DNA from: Nemertoderma westbladi
Lineage: Eukaryota > Xenacoelomorpha > Nemertodermatida > Nemertodermatidae
Reading direction: 5' to 3'
DNA length: 53,186 nucleotides
NCBI GenBank assembly: GCA_032718475.1
Contig: JAUCBJ010008711.1
Span: 1 to 53,186, forward strand
Shown in pieces: positions 28,845 through 40,060 of the stretch (the stretch's first letter is position 1; each line of letters begins with the position of its first letter). Made by a program: the position numbers and the translations under genes. The notes under the pieces are model-generated. The model saw only the letters and a program-made list of their open reading frames with translations. It made no database searches and was not told the DNA's origin.

Positions 28845-30120
28845 CACTGTAGGGGTTGTCTTCCTTGTATTATAGGCCTCACGTATTCACGAATGTTATT
28901 AGGGCTACAAGTTTTGGTCCTTATTCTTTCTGTAAAAAATGCTTTAAACCATCTCCACTGTTTTTTTCATCCTGAAATTTCCCATCGGATTTAAACGCAT
29001 TTATTATAATATCACAGTGTATTGCGATTATGTTCTCGAACACGATTGATTGCGATACACATACAGTATGTACTATGTTTGTAACCAACCAGACACTATA
29101 AAACATTGGAGGTGTCTCATTGGTTCCCCCAAGCTTGACACTAGAACAAAATCGCCTCCGCTTTGAAGGACATTGCTTTTCGCCGTGTGGACCAGCCAGT
29201 GCATAATCTTGTACTATGGCAGCCTAATGGAGTGAATAAGCATGGTGCACAGCCCATGACTTTCTTGAGACGCATCTTAAAGGTCACTGGCCTAGAAGAT
29301 GCTGATGATCTAGGAAATGTATTTTGTAGACAAGCCGACACAGCATTCTTAAAAATGCAGCTGCAATGCAGCATGCCGATCCTAGTAGTACCGGTAGTTG
29401 TTTATTTATAGCAACATATTTAGCCACATTAAACCACACATAACCAACGAATGCGGATATATTTGAAAATATTGAAACACCATGAGCATGAAATGTGAGC
29501 AAAACAAATAGGAAATTGAAAGAAAAAATGGTCCAAATTTATTGAACTCACCTGTGTTCGCACACAGTAACACAACATTGAAAAAGAACTTGAAAAAATA
29601 GTTTACCTGGATTTGTTCTACTTGAGTTCATGCAATTGGGAACAAAATACGTTCTTATTGAACGGTGATATTTCGCCATGTTTGTGTTGCTGTCAGTGTG
29701 CGAAACTGTAAACACAGCTGATTGATAAAGTTCATAGATAAAGTTGGATCTTATATTTTCTTTCAATTTCCTTTTTATTTTTACTATGTTTCAATATTAA
29801 ATATATCCGCATTCATTGGTTATTGTGTCGTGTGGGTTTAATTTTAATATAGCTAATATGTTGCTATAAACAAACATAGGTAGGCCTATAGCTATCCATA
29901 ACCACCATGTTCTAGAACATAATCGGAAAACACTGTCAGATATCAGAAATGCATTCAAATCCGATGTGAAATTTCAGGTTTAAAAAAACTGTGGAGATGG
30001 ATTATTACCATTATTAAAGAAAGAATAAGGTCCAAAACATTTTTATGTAGCCCTAATAACATTAGTGAATACAGTAGCAGTATGCCGATAATACCAGGTA
30101 AGACAACCCCTACAGTAGTG
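28845..30120. mobile_element. Foldback-type DNA transposon with long inverted arms
   Basis: The outer arms pair: 28847-29090 with about 29890-30116 (ends CTGTAGGGGTTGTCTT). The inner arms also pair: 29398-29484 with 29785-29872, containing ATGCGGATATATTT. Allowing for a LINE insertion in the left arm, each arm is about 300 bp around a core of about 300 bp. No transposase frame is seen. I could not settle the target-site duplication. It is an imperfect, aged hairpin. Confidence 0.75.
29094..29391 (+). pseudogene. LINE 3' fragment inside the foldback arm
   Basis: Matches the tail of the LINE at 52793-53125, including the region coding for DQPVHNLVLW and the TAGTAG-type end. It has a small internal deletion relative to that copy. 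5' truncation is typical of LINE insertion. The foldback arm is continuous across this fragment in the opposite arm, so the LINE inserted later. Confidence 0.85.
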
Positions 30121-30399
30121 CCGCTACTAAAATTAGCCTATATCAAACAATAGTAAACTGTAAGCTGTTAGCTAGTCAATGTTGTTAGCGTTGCCTAGCG
30201 ACAAAGTGGAACAGTAAGTGGTACAGTAAATCAGAGCGTTTAAACTAAGATTTTCCCGCGCTTGTGTATAAACCCCTCAATCTCAGCCGGAACTCGATGA
30301 AATTAAAAATAGTTTTCAGATTCGTGATCAGCACACCTTTTTACATGTTATGAACGTGTTTATAGAAAAACTTTTTTTGAGTCACCAACCCTATTGGCC

Positions 30400-32740
30400 A
30401 AAAAGATACATCATCTTCACCAACTAATCAACCAGAAGAAACAGATGATACAGAATCGGGCGAGTGGAACAATCAACCGTTCGATGAAACCGATGTAAAA
30501 AATGCTACCAGCAGAACAGCAAATGGGAAAGCAAGTGGAACCGATAGTCTGTTTTACGAACATATCAAGCAAATACTCCCTTTTATGATTACTATTCTCG
30601 TGTTACTGTTTAACACATGTCTAAATGTGAGTTGCATCCCTCTTATCTGGTCCACCTGTATCCTAAAGATTCTATACAAAGGAAAGGGTGACATCAGTGA
30701 CCCGAGTAATTATAGGGGCATTGCAATGATATGTGTACTTCTTAAGATTTTAACCTCTATGATAAATACTCGTGTGATGTACAATATAGTTTGTTAAGAT
30801 ATTCTTTCGCCCACGTCACCGGGGGTATCATATTGATTGTTAAGAAGAGATTGTTAAGAACGACCAAACTCGCGGTGACAAATTGATAATATTAATAACA
30901 AATTTATTAATTCAATTAAATTAAACTGTGTGCAAATTTTCGACCAACAGGTCTTTTACGAGCACAAAATAAATAAATGAATGGTGTATGATTACTGGTA
31001 TAAAGGATAAACCGTATTACGAGAAACTGGCGGGAATTTTAAATTATGAAATATTTGAAATATTGCCAGAAACTGGCGGGATTTTTGAAAATTACCGGTA
31101 TAAAGGATAAGCAGTATTGCGGGAAACTGGCGGGAATTTTGAAATATGAAATATTACCGGTATAAAGGATTATCATAAATATATGTAAATATCGGACTTG
31201 GGTCTACCATCCAGTGTCAAAGTTGTTGATTGTGTTGAAAGTTGTCACCGCGAGTTTGGTCGTTCTTAACAATCTCTTCTTAACAATCAAGATGTACAAT
31301 ATAAAACACTTGTTGCCTCCGGAGCAATAAGGGTTTATTTCCGGCCGTTCCAAAAGGCAAGCTCTCAATAAATTTATAGACTTTGTACATGTCAATGTGC
31401 ATGGGACCAAATCTAAACCAATTTACGCCGCATTTTATTGATTTTAAAAGACGTTCGACATGGTCGACAGAAATATATTGCTGCACAAGATGTATACTTA
31501 ATTTGGAATAAGAGGAAAATTATTTAAACTCATTCGGTCAATATATCAACAAAATTAAAATTTACGATGGGATTAAATACTCGTCACTGATCACCCAATT
31601 ACGCGGAATACTACAAGGCGATTGCTTTTCCCCAACAGCTTTCATCATGTTTATCACCGATCTTGCGACCGCTCTGCGAGGTATTGGTTCTGTTTTACTT
31701 TTCATATTTTTTGCAGACGATCTTGTCCTGTACTCAAATGAGAAAGAGGCAATACAATCGGGACTGGACAGACTTTATGTAACACTATTGGCTGTTTAAG
31801 AAATCTCAACCTTGTATCGATTGAAACTGGCATTAAATTCGTCAAAATGAAAATATCCTGCAGTAATATACGCTTTTCCTGAAATTGCTTCCCGTTTCAC
31901 TGTTTCAAACCTGAAAGAGATCGACAAAATAAAATGAACTTTTATAAAACGGCTTCTTTCACTTCCAACAAATGCATCGTCTACTCTGGCACACCATCTA
32001 ACCAACTGCAAAGCTCTTACTGAAGATATCTGCGAGCAATATCCCAACCTCATTGATGCAGCGGGTATTAGACCTATATAAAAAAAAAAATTCACTTAAT
32101 TAATAATACAATAATTCGGAACTAGATAAAATTGCTGACTGGCGGCTTCAATGCAATAGACTTTCTCTAAACATAATAAAGACAGAATTTATACCGTCTT
32201 CTCGAATATATATAAAAATTTTGACATAGTCCCCAAAGTTTATATATAAACTCACAACAAATTAAATACGTAAACTCAACGAAATTTCTAGGTCATATTA
32301 TAGATAAGAATCTATGCTGGAATCCGCATATTCAGTACGTCAACAAGAAAATTACAAGATCCACTGGAATTTTTTATAAACTTAGTTTCCCCTGAATATT
32401 CTACGACCATTATATTTTTCAATGATTCATCCTTACCTTAACTACGGTATACTTCTCTGGGGAAGTACATACACTACAACTATAAAACCCATCAGAACTA
32501 AAATTAACAAATTGTGCATAACATTCAATCATTGGCAGGCTTCATCACTTCCTACTTATATATCTCTAGGTATCCTACCATTAAATCCACTATACCGACA
32601 TCAGATAGGCACCTTCATGTACGAACTTAATAACAATATCAAAATGCAAAAAGTGCCACGTTCTCAAACTAAATATCTAATAAAACTACAAACCGGGCGC
32701 GGTGCCACGTTCTTAAACTAAATATCTAATAAAACTACAA
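30400..32740 (+). pseudogene. Decayed non-LTR retrotransposon reverse transcriptase
   Basis: Blocks in order: YKGKGDISDPSNYRGIAM (about 30690-30740), a motif-A-like DFK block (about 31440), RGILQGDCFSP-like motif B (about 31600-31630), FADDLVLYSNE (about 31710-31745), and a C-terminal part with HPYLNYGILLWGS (about 32430-32470). Several stops and frameshifts separate them, and an inverted-repeat element interrupts it at about 30789-31290. It differs in sequence from the LINE at 48.9-53.1 kb. Its clade (CR1/L2-like versus other) is not decided here. Confidence 0.78.
30833..31290. mobile_element. MITE-like element with perfect 49 bp inverted repeats
   Basis: 30833-30881 and 31242-31290 are exact reverse complements. 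The direct repeat GATGTACAATATA occurs at 31291-31303, directly at the right end, and at 30776-30788, 44 bp before the left repeat. The left boundary is therefore uncertain and may include those bases. Inside, a block containing TACCGGTATAAAGGATAA and GAAACTGGCGGGAATTTT is repeated about three times. No coding frame. Confidence 0.82.
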
Positions 32741-35150
32741 ACCGGGCGTGGTGCCATGTTCTTAAACTAATTATCTAATAAAACTACAAACCGGGCGCGG
32801 TGCCACGTTCTTAAACTAAATATCTAATAAAACTACAAACTCGGCGCGGTGCCACGTTCTTAACTAAATATCTAATAAAATTACAAACCGGGCACGGTGC
32901 CACGTTCTTAAACTAAATATCTAATAAAACTACAAACCGGGCGCGGTGCCACGTTCTTAAACTAAATATCTAATAAAACTACAAACCGGGCGCGGTGCCA
33001 CGTTCTTAAACTAAATATCTAATAAAACTACAAACCGGCGCGGTGCCACGTTCTTAAACTAAATATCTAATAAAACTACAAACCGGGCGCGGTGCCACGT
33101 TCTTAAACTAAATATTTAATAAAACTACAAACCGGGCGCGGTGCCACGTTCTTAAACTAAATATCTAATAAAACTACAAACCGGGTGCGGTGCCACGTTC
33201 TTAAACTAAATATTTAATAAAACTACAAACGGGGCGCGGTGCCACGTTCTTAAACTAAATATTTAATAAAACTACAAACCGGGCGCGGTGCCACGTTCTT
33301 AAACTAAATATCTAATAAAACTACAAACCGGGCGCGGTGCCACGTTCTTAAACTAAATATCTAATAAAACTACAAACCGGGAGCGGTGCCACGTTCTTAA
33401 ACTAAATATTTAATAAAACTACAAACCGGGCGCGGTGCCACGTTCTTAAACTAAATATCTAATAAAACTACAAACCGGGCGCGGTGCCACGTTCTTAAAC
33501 TAAATATCTAATAAAACTACAAACCGGGCGCGGTGCCACGTTCTTAAACTAAATATCTAATAAAACTACAAACCGGCGCGGTGCCACGTTCTTAAACTAA
33601 ATATCTAATAAAACTACAAACCGGGCGCGGTGCCACGTTCTTAAACTAAATATCTAATAAAACTACAAACCGGGCGCAGTGCCACGTTCTTAAACTAAAT
33701 ATCTAATAAAACTACAAACCGGGCGCGGTGCCACGTTCTTAAACTAAATATCTAATAAAACTACAAACCGGGCGCGGAGCCACGTTCTTAAACTAAATAT
33801 CTAATAAAACTACAAACCTGGCGCGGAGCCACGTTCTTAAACTAAATGTCTAATAAAACTACAAACCGGGCGCGGTGCCACGTTCTTAAACTAAATGTCT
33901 AATAAAACTACAAACCGGGCGCGGTGCCACGTTCTTAAACTAAATATCTAATAAAACTACAAACCGGGCGCGGTGCCACGTTCTTAAACTAAATATCTAA
34001 TAAAACTACAAACCGGCGCGGTGCCACGTTCTTAAACTAAATATCTAATAAAACTACAAACCTGGCGCGGAGCCACGTTCTTAAACTAAATATCTAATAA
34101 AACTACAAACCGGGCGCGGTGCCACGTTCTTTAACTAAATATCTAATAAAACTACAAACCGGGCGCCAGTGCCACGTTCTTAAACTAAATATCGAATAAA
34201 ACTACAAACAGGGCGCGGTGCCACGTTCTTAAACTAAATATCTAATAAAATTACAATCCGGGCACGGTGCCACGTTCTTAACCCTATCCATACCGGGGGG
34301 GGGACTTTTGGAGACGCACTTTATTTGATTGCTTGGTTCAAAGCCAAACCACATTTATTGCAAGTGAAATTCCGTTACTTTTCCTAAAATTTATTATTCT
34401 TTATCTTAAAACAAAAATTAATTTTCATATTATTATTTATGACCATGAAAATGACACGTAAACTGACCTGTCTCTGAAATTGTCATATTATTGCTGAACT
34501 ATTGTAGGAGGGAAATTTAAAATTCAATCAATTTAATATAAATTTAAAATCAATTTAAACATAATTATAGGATATAAATATTATATTTGAGCATTAGTGT
34601 GTGGCATATTTGAAAAGAGGAATAAATTTTGTATCTAAAACTTTTTACTTTAAAGTAATATCATCACACCACACAAAGTTATATGCTTCCAAACTTTACG
34701 TCCCCAAAAGTCCCCCCCCCCCCGGTAGTTTGAGCGTCTAAAGTACCCCGGTATGGATAGGGTTAAACTAAATATCTAATAAAACTACAAACCGGGCGCG
34801 GTGCCACGTTCTTAAACTAAATATCTAATAAAACTACAAACCTGGCGCGGTGCCACGTTCTTAAACTAAATATCTAATAAAACTACAAACCTGGCGCGGA
34901 GCCACGTTCTTAAACTAAATATCTAATAAAACTACAAACCTGGCGCGGAGCCACGTTCTTAAACTAAATTTCTAATAAAACTACAAACTGGCGCGGTGCC
35001 ACGTTCTTAAACTAAATATCTAATAAAACTACAAACCTGGCGCGGAGCCACGTTCTTAAACTAAATATCTAATAAAACTACAAACCTGGCACGGAGCCAC
35101 GTTCTTAAACTAAAATCTAATAAAACTACAAACCGGGCGCGGTGCCACAT
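32653..35150 (+). repeat. 49 bp minisatellite, about 41 units
   Basis: The unit is GTGCCACGTTCTTAAACTAA followed by ATATCTAATAAAACTACAAA and CCGGGCGCG (49 bp). It runs from 32653 to about 34277 and resumes after a MITE at 34767 to about 35150. Units differ by single changes (CGG/CTG, GTG/GAG). The first unit lies inside the LINE frame coding for VPRSQTKYLIKLQTGRG, so the array grew from coding sequence. Since 49 is not a multiple of three, the array cannot stay in frame. Confidence 0.95.
34282..34762. mobile_element. piggyBac-type MITE, copy 2
   Basis: Nearly identical to 21486-21970, with the same CCCTATCCATACCGGGG ends and TTAA at 34278-34281 and 34763-34766. The minisatellite unit reads perfectly across the insertion site (CTTAAACT), which proves the TTAA duplication. 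Confidence 0.95.
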
Positions 35151-35900
35151 CCTTTAAACTAGTACAATTTCAGTTATAGTTAACGTTCCATAAAATTGAA
35201 ACCCCTGAGTAATATACAGTATATAAACTCAAGTAATATACTTTACATAAACATATACGCAGTACCAGTGTGGGGTGAGTGGACCAGTGACTAGTGACCA
35301 GTGACCAGTGGACTCAGGGGTGAGTGGGGTGAGAGGACATAACGGAACAGTTTACACGTACATAGTGCATTATTCCCTTGAAGCAGTTTCTAGTGCCGAA
35401 ACTTACACTCCCAAAGTAATTGATTATACATTCATATCACACTCAAGCGTGGGAACGGGTTATGTTGCAGTAGTACAATTACTACTACAATTACTACTGT
35501 AGTACAATTACAGTTATAGTTAACGTTCCATATATTATTGAAACTCCTGAGTAATATATATAATCTTAAACCCAGTACCAGTGTGGACAGAGTGTTTGTA
35601 GAACTGCGTGATGGTTGGTTCCTCAGTTGCCCGTCTGAGCCGCGTTGTATATTATATCACACAATACAAATGTAATGACGAAAACATGTTGCAGCAAATT
35701 ACAAACTAGCAAATTACTATTCGCTACTGTCCGAGTACATATACGTTTCCTTCATCTTCCTACCATAATTAATTATTTTAGATAATTGACTTTAAATTAA
35801 ATTAGTAATTAACTATTATTTAATGATTTATAATGTGCTAGGTGGAGGGTGTAAAATCTTGAAACAATAAGCAATAAACAATAATTGATAAAAACCTAAA
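35151..35900. other. Non-coding stretch with a direct repeat
   Basis: A block containing CAGTTATAGTTAACGTTCCA and CCTGAGTAATATA occurs at about 35166-35220 and 35510-35560. A short GTGACCAGTGACCAGTG run lies near 35285-35330. No gene is supported. Confidence 0.6.
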
Positions 35901-36972
35901 TAAGTCGGTCAATCATTGATGAAATCAAACCAAACTTGGTATGTACAGTATGCATTCCTTCAAAAGTTTGGAAAGAATCTTAAGTTTGGTCGATAATGAG
36001 ACACTACCACATTCGGTAGTTTCACACTTTTTATAAAAACCTAAATATCTCAGTCAATCATTGATGAAATTAAAAAGATGAAAGATTCTGAAGTTCAATG
36101 GCGGTGTATTGTAAATACAAACAAGTAATCGGATTACAGCTTCTAAGGTTAACTGAGTCTCGTGCTGCGCGAAGACCCCTCGTGTGTGTAAGACAATTGG
36201 TGAGTTTTTGTAAAGTTGGAGTACCCTCAGACTGTACACACCAGTATGACCTGCTGCGTCTAGGTGGAGTGGAACTTCCTTCTCCGGGTGGCGGAGACTA
36301 CGGAAGAGGATATTGCGCCGATCCGCTGAGAACTATCCAGGAATATTCGGGACTTCTCCTGGAACAGTCGACGAAAAGTTGGCTCTCCGTCCCGTCCGCC
36401 ATGGAGGATTCGGGATTCAGATCCCTTGATGCGGAGGGGTCATTCGGTCCACCAAATCTGGAACTACTGGGGTTGTTGAGGCGATGACAACCAGTAGTCC
36501 CCTCAATGTAGCCAGTCATGCTGCATGTCTGGCTTCCAACTTGTCCGAGAGTTGCCTCATCCAGGATGCCACATACAACGCGAGAATGGAGACAGCCATC
36601 CAGTCGAACCCCACTGAAAAGTATTGTATTTAACAATATGATCATGGTGTTACAGCCCAATCTTATTTTTCTTAATTTTTTTTTTTCAATTACACTTAGA
36701 TTCATATCAACCCATCTTTGCTATTATGATTTTATTTCCTCTTTGCGAGTTTACTGAAACCAATATCCATATATCATGCAACGGCTGGTATCCAAGGCAC
36801 CTTTTTAGTAGGAGAGTTTGTGTCGGTCTATCAGTCCGTTACTTTATTTCATAAAATAGACCAATTATTTATTCATATAAACTGATCCATTTATTAACAT
36901 TGAGCTGCTTTGCTTCTACTAAGCTTACAGCAGACAGTATCTAATGTATTTGTAGGTCTGTACTCCTTGCGT
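35901..36972. other. Mostly non-coding, with a GC-richer island at 36230-36630
   Basis: A direct repeat with AAAACCTAAAT and CAATCATTGATGAAAT occurs near 35890 and 36036. The island has open frames on both strands, none with a recognised family. A B-box-like GGGATTCAGATCCC at about 36409-36422 hints at a tRNA-derived repeat. I do not call a gene. Confidence 0.45.
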
Positions 36973-37010
36973 TATATAGGGTATATTTGTGTCATTAAAG
37001 TCATTCACAG
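36973..37010 (+). promoter_or_regulatory. Candidate core promoter
   Basis: TATATAGG at 36973-36980 is followed about 30 bp later by TCATTCACAG, an initiator-like site. This would give a 5' UTR of about 50 bases before the ATG at 37060. Confidence 0.4.
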
Positions 37011-37059
37011 AAGATTGGAATTTAGTTTGTGTAAAAAAATTATTTATCACAACTCTACA

Positions 37060-37164
37060 ATGTCAAAGGAAACTCTACTACTCTTAGCTCTGGCAGCTCT
37101 TTTAGCTGTGGAGTCCAATGAAGACAACAACGAGGACTCCAACAAATTAGTTGAAAGAGACAAT
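37060..37164 (+). CDS. Putative secreted peptide precursor, exon 1
   Basis: The ATG at 37060 opens 35 codons: a basic start (MSKET), a hydrophobic core LLLLALAALLAV typical of a signal peptide, then an acidic stretch rich in E, D and N. The exon ends exactly before GTAAGT (37165-37170), a consensus splice donor, in phase 0. It would direct the product into the secretory pathway, with the acidic part as a propeptide. No family is recognised. It is the only place in the window with promoter, exon, donor, acceptor, stop and polyA in order, so it is my best host-gene candidate. Short signal-like frames can arise by chance. Confidence 0.45.
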
Positions 37165-37270
37165 GTAAGTTTGTTCACAAAGCAGATTTGTCATATGTTT
37201 AGCTTTATAACAATGTTTGTAAAACCACTCTCCTGGCCTCCCTCTCTCTATTTACCCCCTATTGGTCTAA

Positions 37271-37712
37271 TTACTATATCTTGTCCCCACGATTAATTAA
37301 TGAAGTACTTATTTGTCTCAGCATACAACCCAGCCCTCTCTATATAAAGAAGAATGTGTGATGGAGATTGTTACTATATCTTGTCCCCACGATTAATAAA
37401 TGAAGTATGTATTTGTCTCAGCATACAACCCAGCCCTCTCTATATAAAGAAGAATGTGTGAAGGAGATTCTAACTATATCTTGTCCCCTCGATTAATTAA
37501 TGAAGTACTTATTTGTCTCAGCATACAACCCAGCCCTCTATATATAAAGAAGAATGTGTGAAGGAGATTGTTACTATATCGTGCCCCCATGATTAATTAA
37601 TGAAGTACTTTTGTCTCAGCATACAACCCAGCCCGCCCTCTCTATATAAAGAAGAATGTGTGAAGGAGATTGTTACTATATCTTTTCCCCACGATTAATT
37701 AATGAAGTACGT
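37271..37712 (+). repeat. 100 bp tandem repeat in the putative intron, about 4.4 units
   Basis: Units starting TTACTATATCTTGTCCCCAC begin at 37271, 37371, 37471, 37571 and 37673. They share CAGCATACAACCCAGCCCTC and TATATAAAGAAGAATGTGTG. Exact 100 bp spacing with few differences indicates recent expansion. Confidence 0.93.
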
Positions 37713-37761
37713 ATTTAACATACCGTTGCAGATTGTGTAATAGTGATATATATTGTTACAG

Positions 37762-37833
37762 GAAAATCAGATGGAAAAACGTGAAAATTTAATATCTAGT
37801 TGTTTAGTAGAGATATTGGTTTTAGGTTGTTAG
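37762..37833 (+). CDS. Putative secreted peptide precursor, exon 2
   Basis: It follows TATTGTTACAG (acceptor AG at 37760-37761) and continues in phase 0 from exon 1. It encodes 23 residues and a TAG stop. A dibasic site in MEKR would be a proprotein-convertase cut. It releases ENLISSCLVEILVLGC, 16 residues with two cysteines eight residues apart that could form one disulfide. This is the layout of small bioactive peptide precursors in animals; the activity is unknown. The pyrimidine tract before the acceptor is weak. Alternatives are a different second exon or no gene at all. Confidence 0.4.
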   Translation, partial: ENQMEKRENLISSCLVEILVLGC

Positions 37834-37922
37834 GAAACTTTTCTGTTAAGACATAAGAATTAATTATTTGTGTTTGTCGAATTATTAAATTAATAATTGA
37901 AGTAGAAGCTTGGAAATCCAAT

Positions 37923-37928
37923 AATAAA
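37923..37928 (+). terminator. PolyA signal AATAAA for the putative peptide gene
   Basis: AATAAA lies 90 bases after the TAG stop at 37831-37833, a normal distance. In AT-rich DNA it could be chance. Confidence 0.35.
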
Positions 37929-38404
37929 CAGTTAATTGTATTTTATTTATTAATCAAGAACGTTAAGTAAAAACCTTACCGGTAGGTATGTATGTCAGTG
38001 CCAAAGTATGTAAAAAACTAAAAAGCAACAAGACCTAGACGTTGCATGCAATCCGCGATTAGCTGACGGCAGCCAGCTGATCGGTAGGTATCGCCCCGCA
38101 ACTGAATGCATTCTCAGGAGGCCAAGCCTGGAAATGTAGAGAGAGATTCCCAAAGGGGGACGGAACAGGTAACGAAAGAAGATATGTCAGTACTGTAACT
38201 AACCACTGCGAAGCAGCACCGTAAACTTGCGCCAGTCACCTTTCTGCTTGTTGAAAACCGGCTTGCGTGTTTGGATGTAATACATATTTTAAATCTTTTG
38301 CAAGACTGGCCGCAATGTGTGTCTAGCAATTACAGTGAAATGTTTAAACAATTCGGACCAGTCAGTCAGCCAACGTGTATTGGGCTCTCGGCGGTGCGTC
38401 ATGA
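37929..38404. other. No recognised feature
   Basis: AT-rich on the left, then more mixed composition. No gene or repeat is supported. Confidence 0.5.
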
Positions 38405-38833
38405 TGTGGTGTTAAGATAGATATCTACCGTCGGAGGGTGGAGGTTATTCCGGTCGAGGTCACCAGAATCGTGGGGAAGGAGAATAAGGAACTTCTGGCC
38501 AGGCTATTGCTTCGCAAAGATACCACTCCTCCCAGGCTGGTTAGTGTAGGTAGTAGTGTAGGTACCACTGTATTTAGTCTTGGCAGTAACCACCCCACTG
38601 AGAAGTTGAGAGAGTTCTATGCTCTCCATCCCAATCTTAGGTTTACCCTTGAGATGGAGGAGGGGGGGGGGGGGGGGGGGGGGCGCTTGTCCTTTCTTGA
38701 TTTGGTTGTCACTCGGGTTGACTATGCTCTTTCAACAGCGTGGTACCGCAAGCCTACAGGTACTGGGCTCGTTCTCAATGCGTTCTATTCTCAATCTCGT
38801 TCTATTATCCTCTATATAACCAACCATTTCTAG
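38405..38833 (+). pseudogene. Penelope-like element reverse transcriptase fragment
   Basis: The open frame contains EKLREFYALHPNLRFTLEME, then a run of glycines, then LSFLDLVVTRVD and STAWYRKPTGTGLVLN. The order of an NPxxxFTxE-like block, FLDxxVTR and YRKPTxT is characteristic of Penelope-like reverse transcriptases near the palm-thumb border. The glycines come from a run of 22 G (38662-38683) that probably expanded from a shorter codon run. Neither the active-site region nor a GIY-YIG endonuclease is visible, so it is a fragment. Confidence 0.7.
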
Positions 38834-40060
38834 TATTGATTCATGCAGTATGTCTAATGTTCTAAGTCTAGATGTCGAGATGTAATGTAATGTACGGTAA
38901 GGTAAGTAGGCAATTGATATGGAAGCACATAGTAGTATCAAACAGTAGTGGAATAATCAACTACTGTATCATATTTTCTGTCACAATGTTATTAAGCAAA
39001 TAGTCGGGGTTGATGGAGTTTCATTTAATTATTATTTTATTGGATTGTTCTAGAATAACTTACAATAAATTATCATCATAGAACAAAACTCCAGGCCTGC
39101 AGAGGTGGTTTTGCAGCTGCTGCCTTGGGTGTTTTATAGGAATAAAACTAGTGTTGAGTTGACCACATTTGACTTATTTTGTCGCCCTCGTCTGAGGCTT
39201 ATTGGACCACGTTTGAGTAATCTAAAAGTAGAATGTGATAATGATGTATTAAAATGGTGTTTGACCTTTAGACATCTTAAGTAGCAGTAGATTAGATGTG
39301 TGTAAGCAAGTATTCAGTTACCGGTAGGCCTACTGGTGCCAGATTGAACTGTGGAATAGAGAATACTAATACTGTTATACATTTTAATCGCACCTACAAT
39401 TCCTGACCCAGACAATATTTTTTTTCATTTACCAGTACTGCACTTTATTACTTTGTAACGGCAAAGGCAAAGATGACACAAATCCCTAAATCTAACGGTA
39501 TAGTCTACCTAGCTGACAGTGACAAACGTCAGTTCTGTAATATTCTTGTCTCACAGTAGCCATAAGCCATGGGAAACCATAAGCCATCAGCAGCGCTACG
39601 ACAAATGCAACATTTGTCGCCGGGAAACAACAACAACCAGCTCATATGAATTCGGTTTCTTGAAATTCTTCCCGAAACATTCTATCTCGTTCTCTCAACT
39701 TTAGGGGACCAAAGTTCAAAGTTGTAGTTTCTCCAGTCACTCAAGCTTCACATAAAAACTAACTAAATCGACTTAATCAAATTAATATTGATTGTGCTAA
39801 TTGTACCGTCAAGTTTGAGCAACCCAAATTCCATATTAATAGATAGTCGGGTGGAATCACGGAAATCGAGCAACCGTAATACATACAGTAATTGTTATCA
39901 TACTACAACAACAACTGTAATAAAACCATATTTTCGAAGATAATTTTGCAGATTTTATTGCTGTTTAAATGAACTATTTTTCCTGTGTTGCTTCTAAGTT
40001 CAAGTGAGTCTACTTGGTCTAATACTTATTTATTCTGGGTATCGCAGTAACGATGACAGT
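38834..40060. other. Non-coding stretch, no recognised gene
   Basis: AT-rich with short unrelated open frames only. No RNA gene or clear repeat identified. Confidence 0.5.

Noticed and set aside
32653-35150. CRISPR-like array
   Set aside because: Units are uniform over all 49 bp with no variable spacers, and the surrounding DNA is eukaryotic. It is a minisatellite.
36298-36705. Minus-strand 135-codon frame as a gene
   Set aside because: The RDLNPES-like stretch is the usual translation of a B-box-like sequence. There is no family, and a competing frame lies on the other strand.
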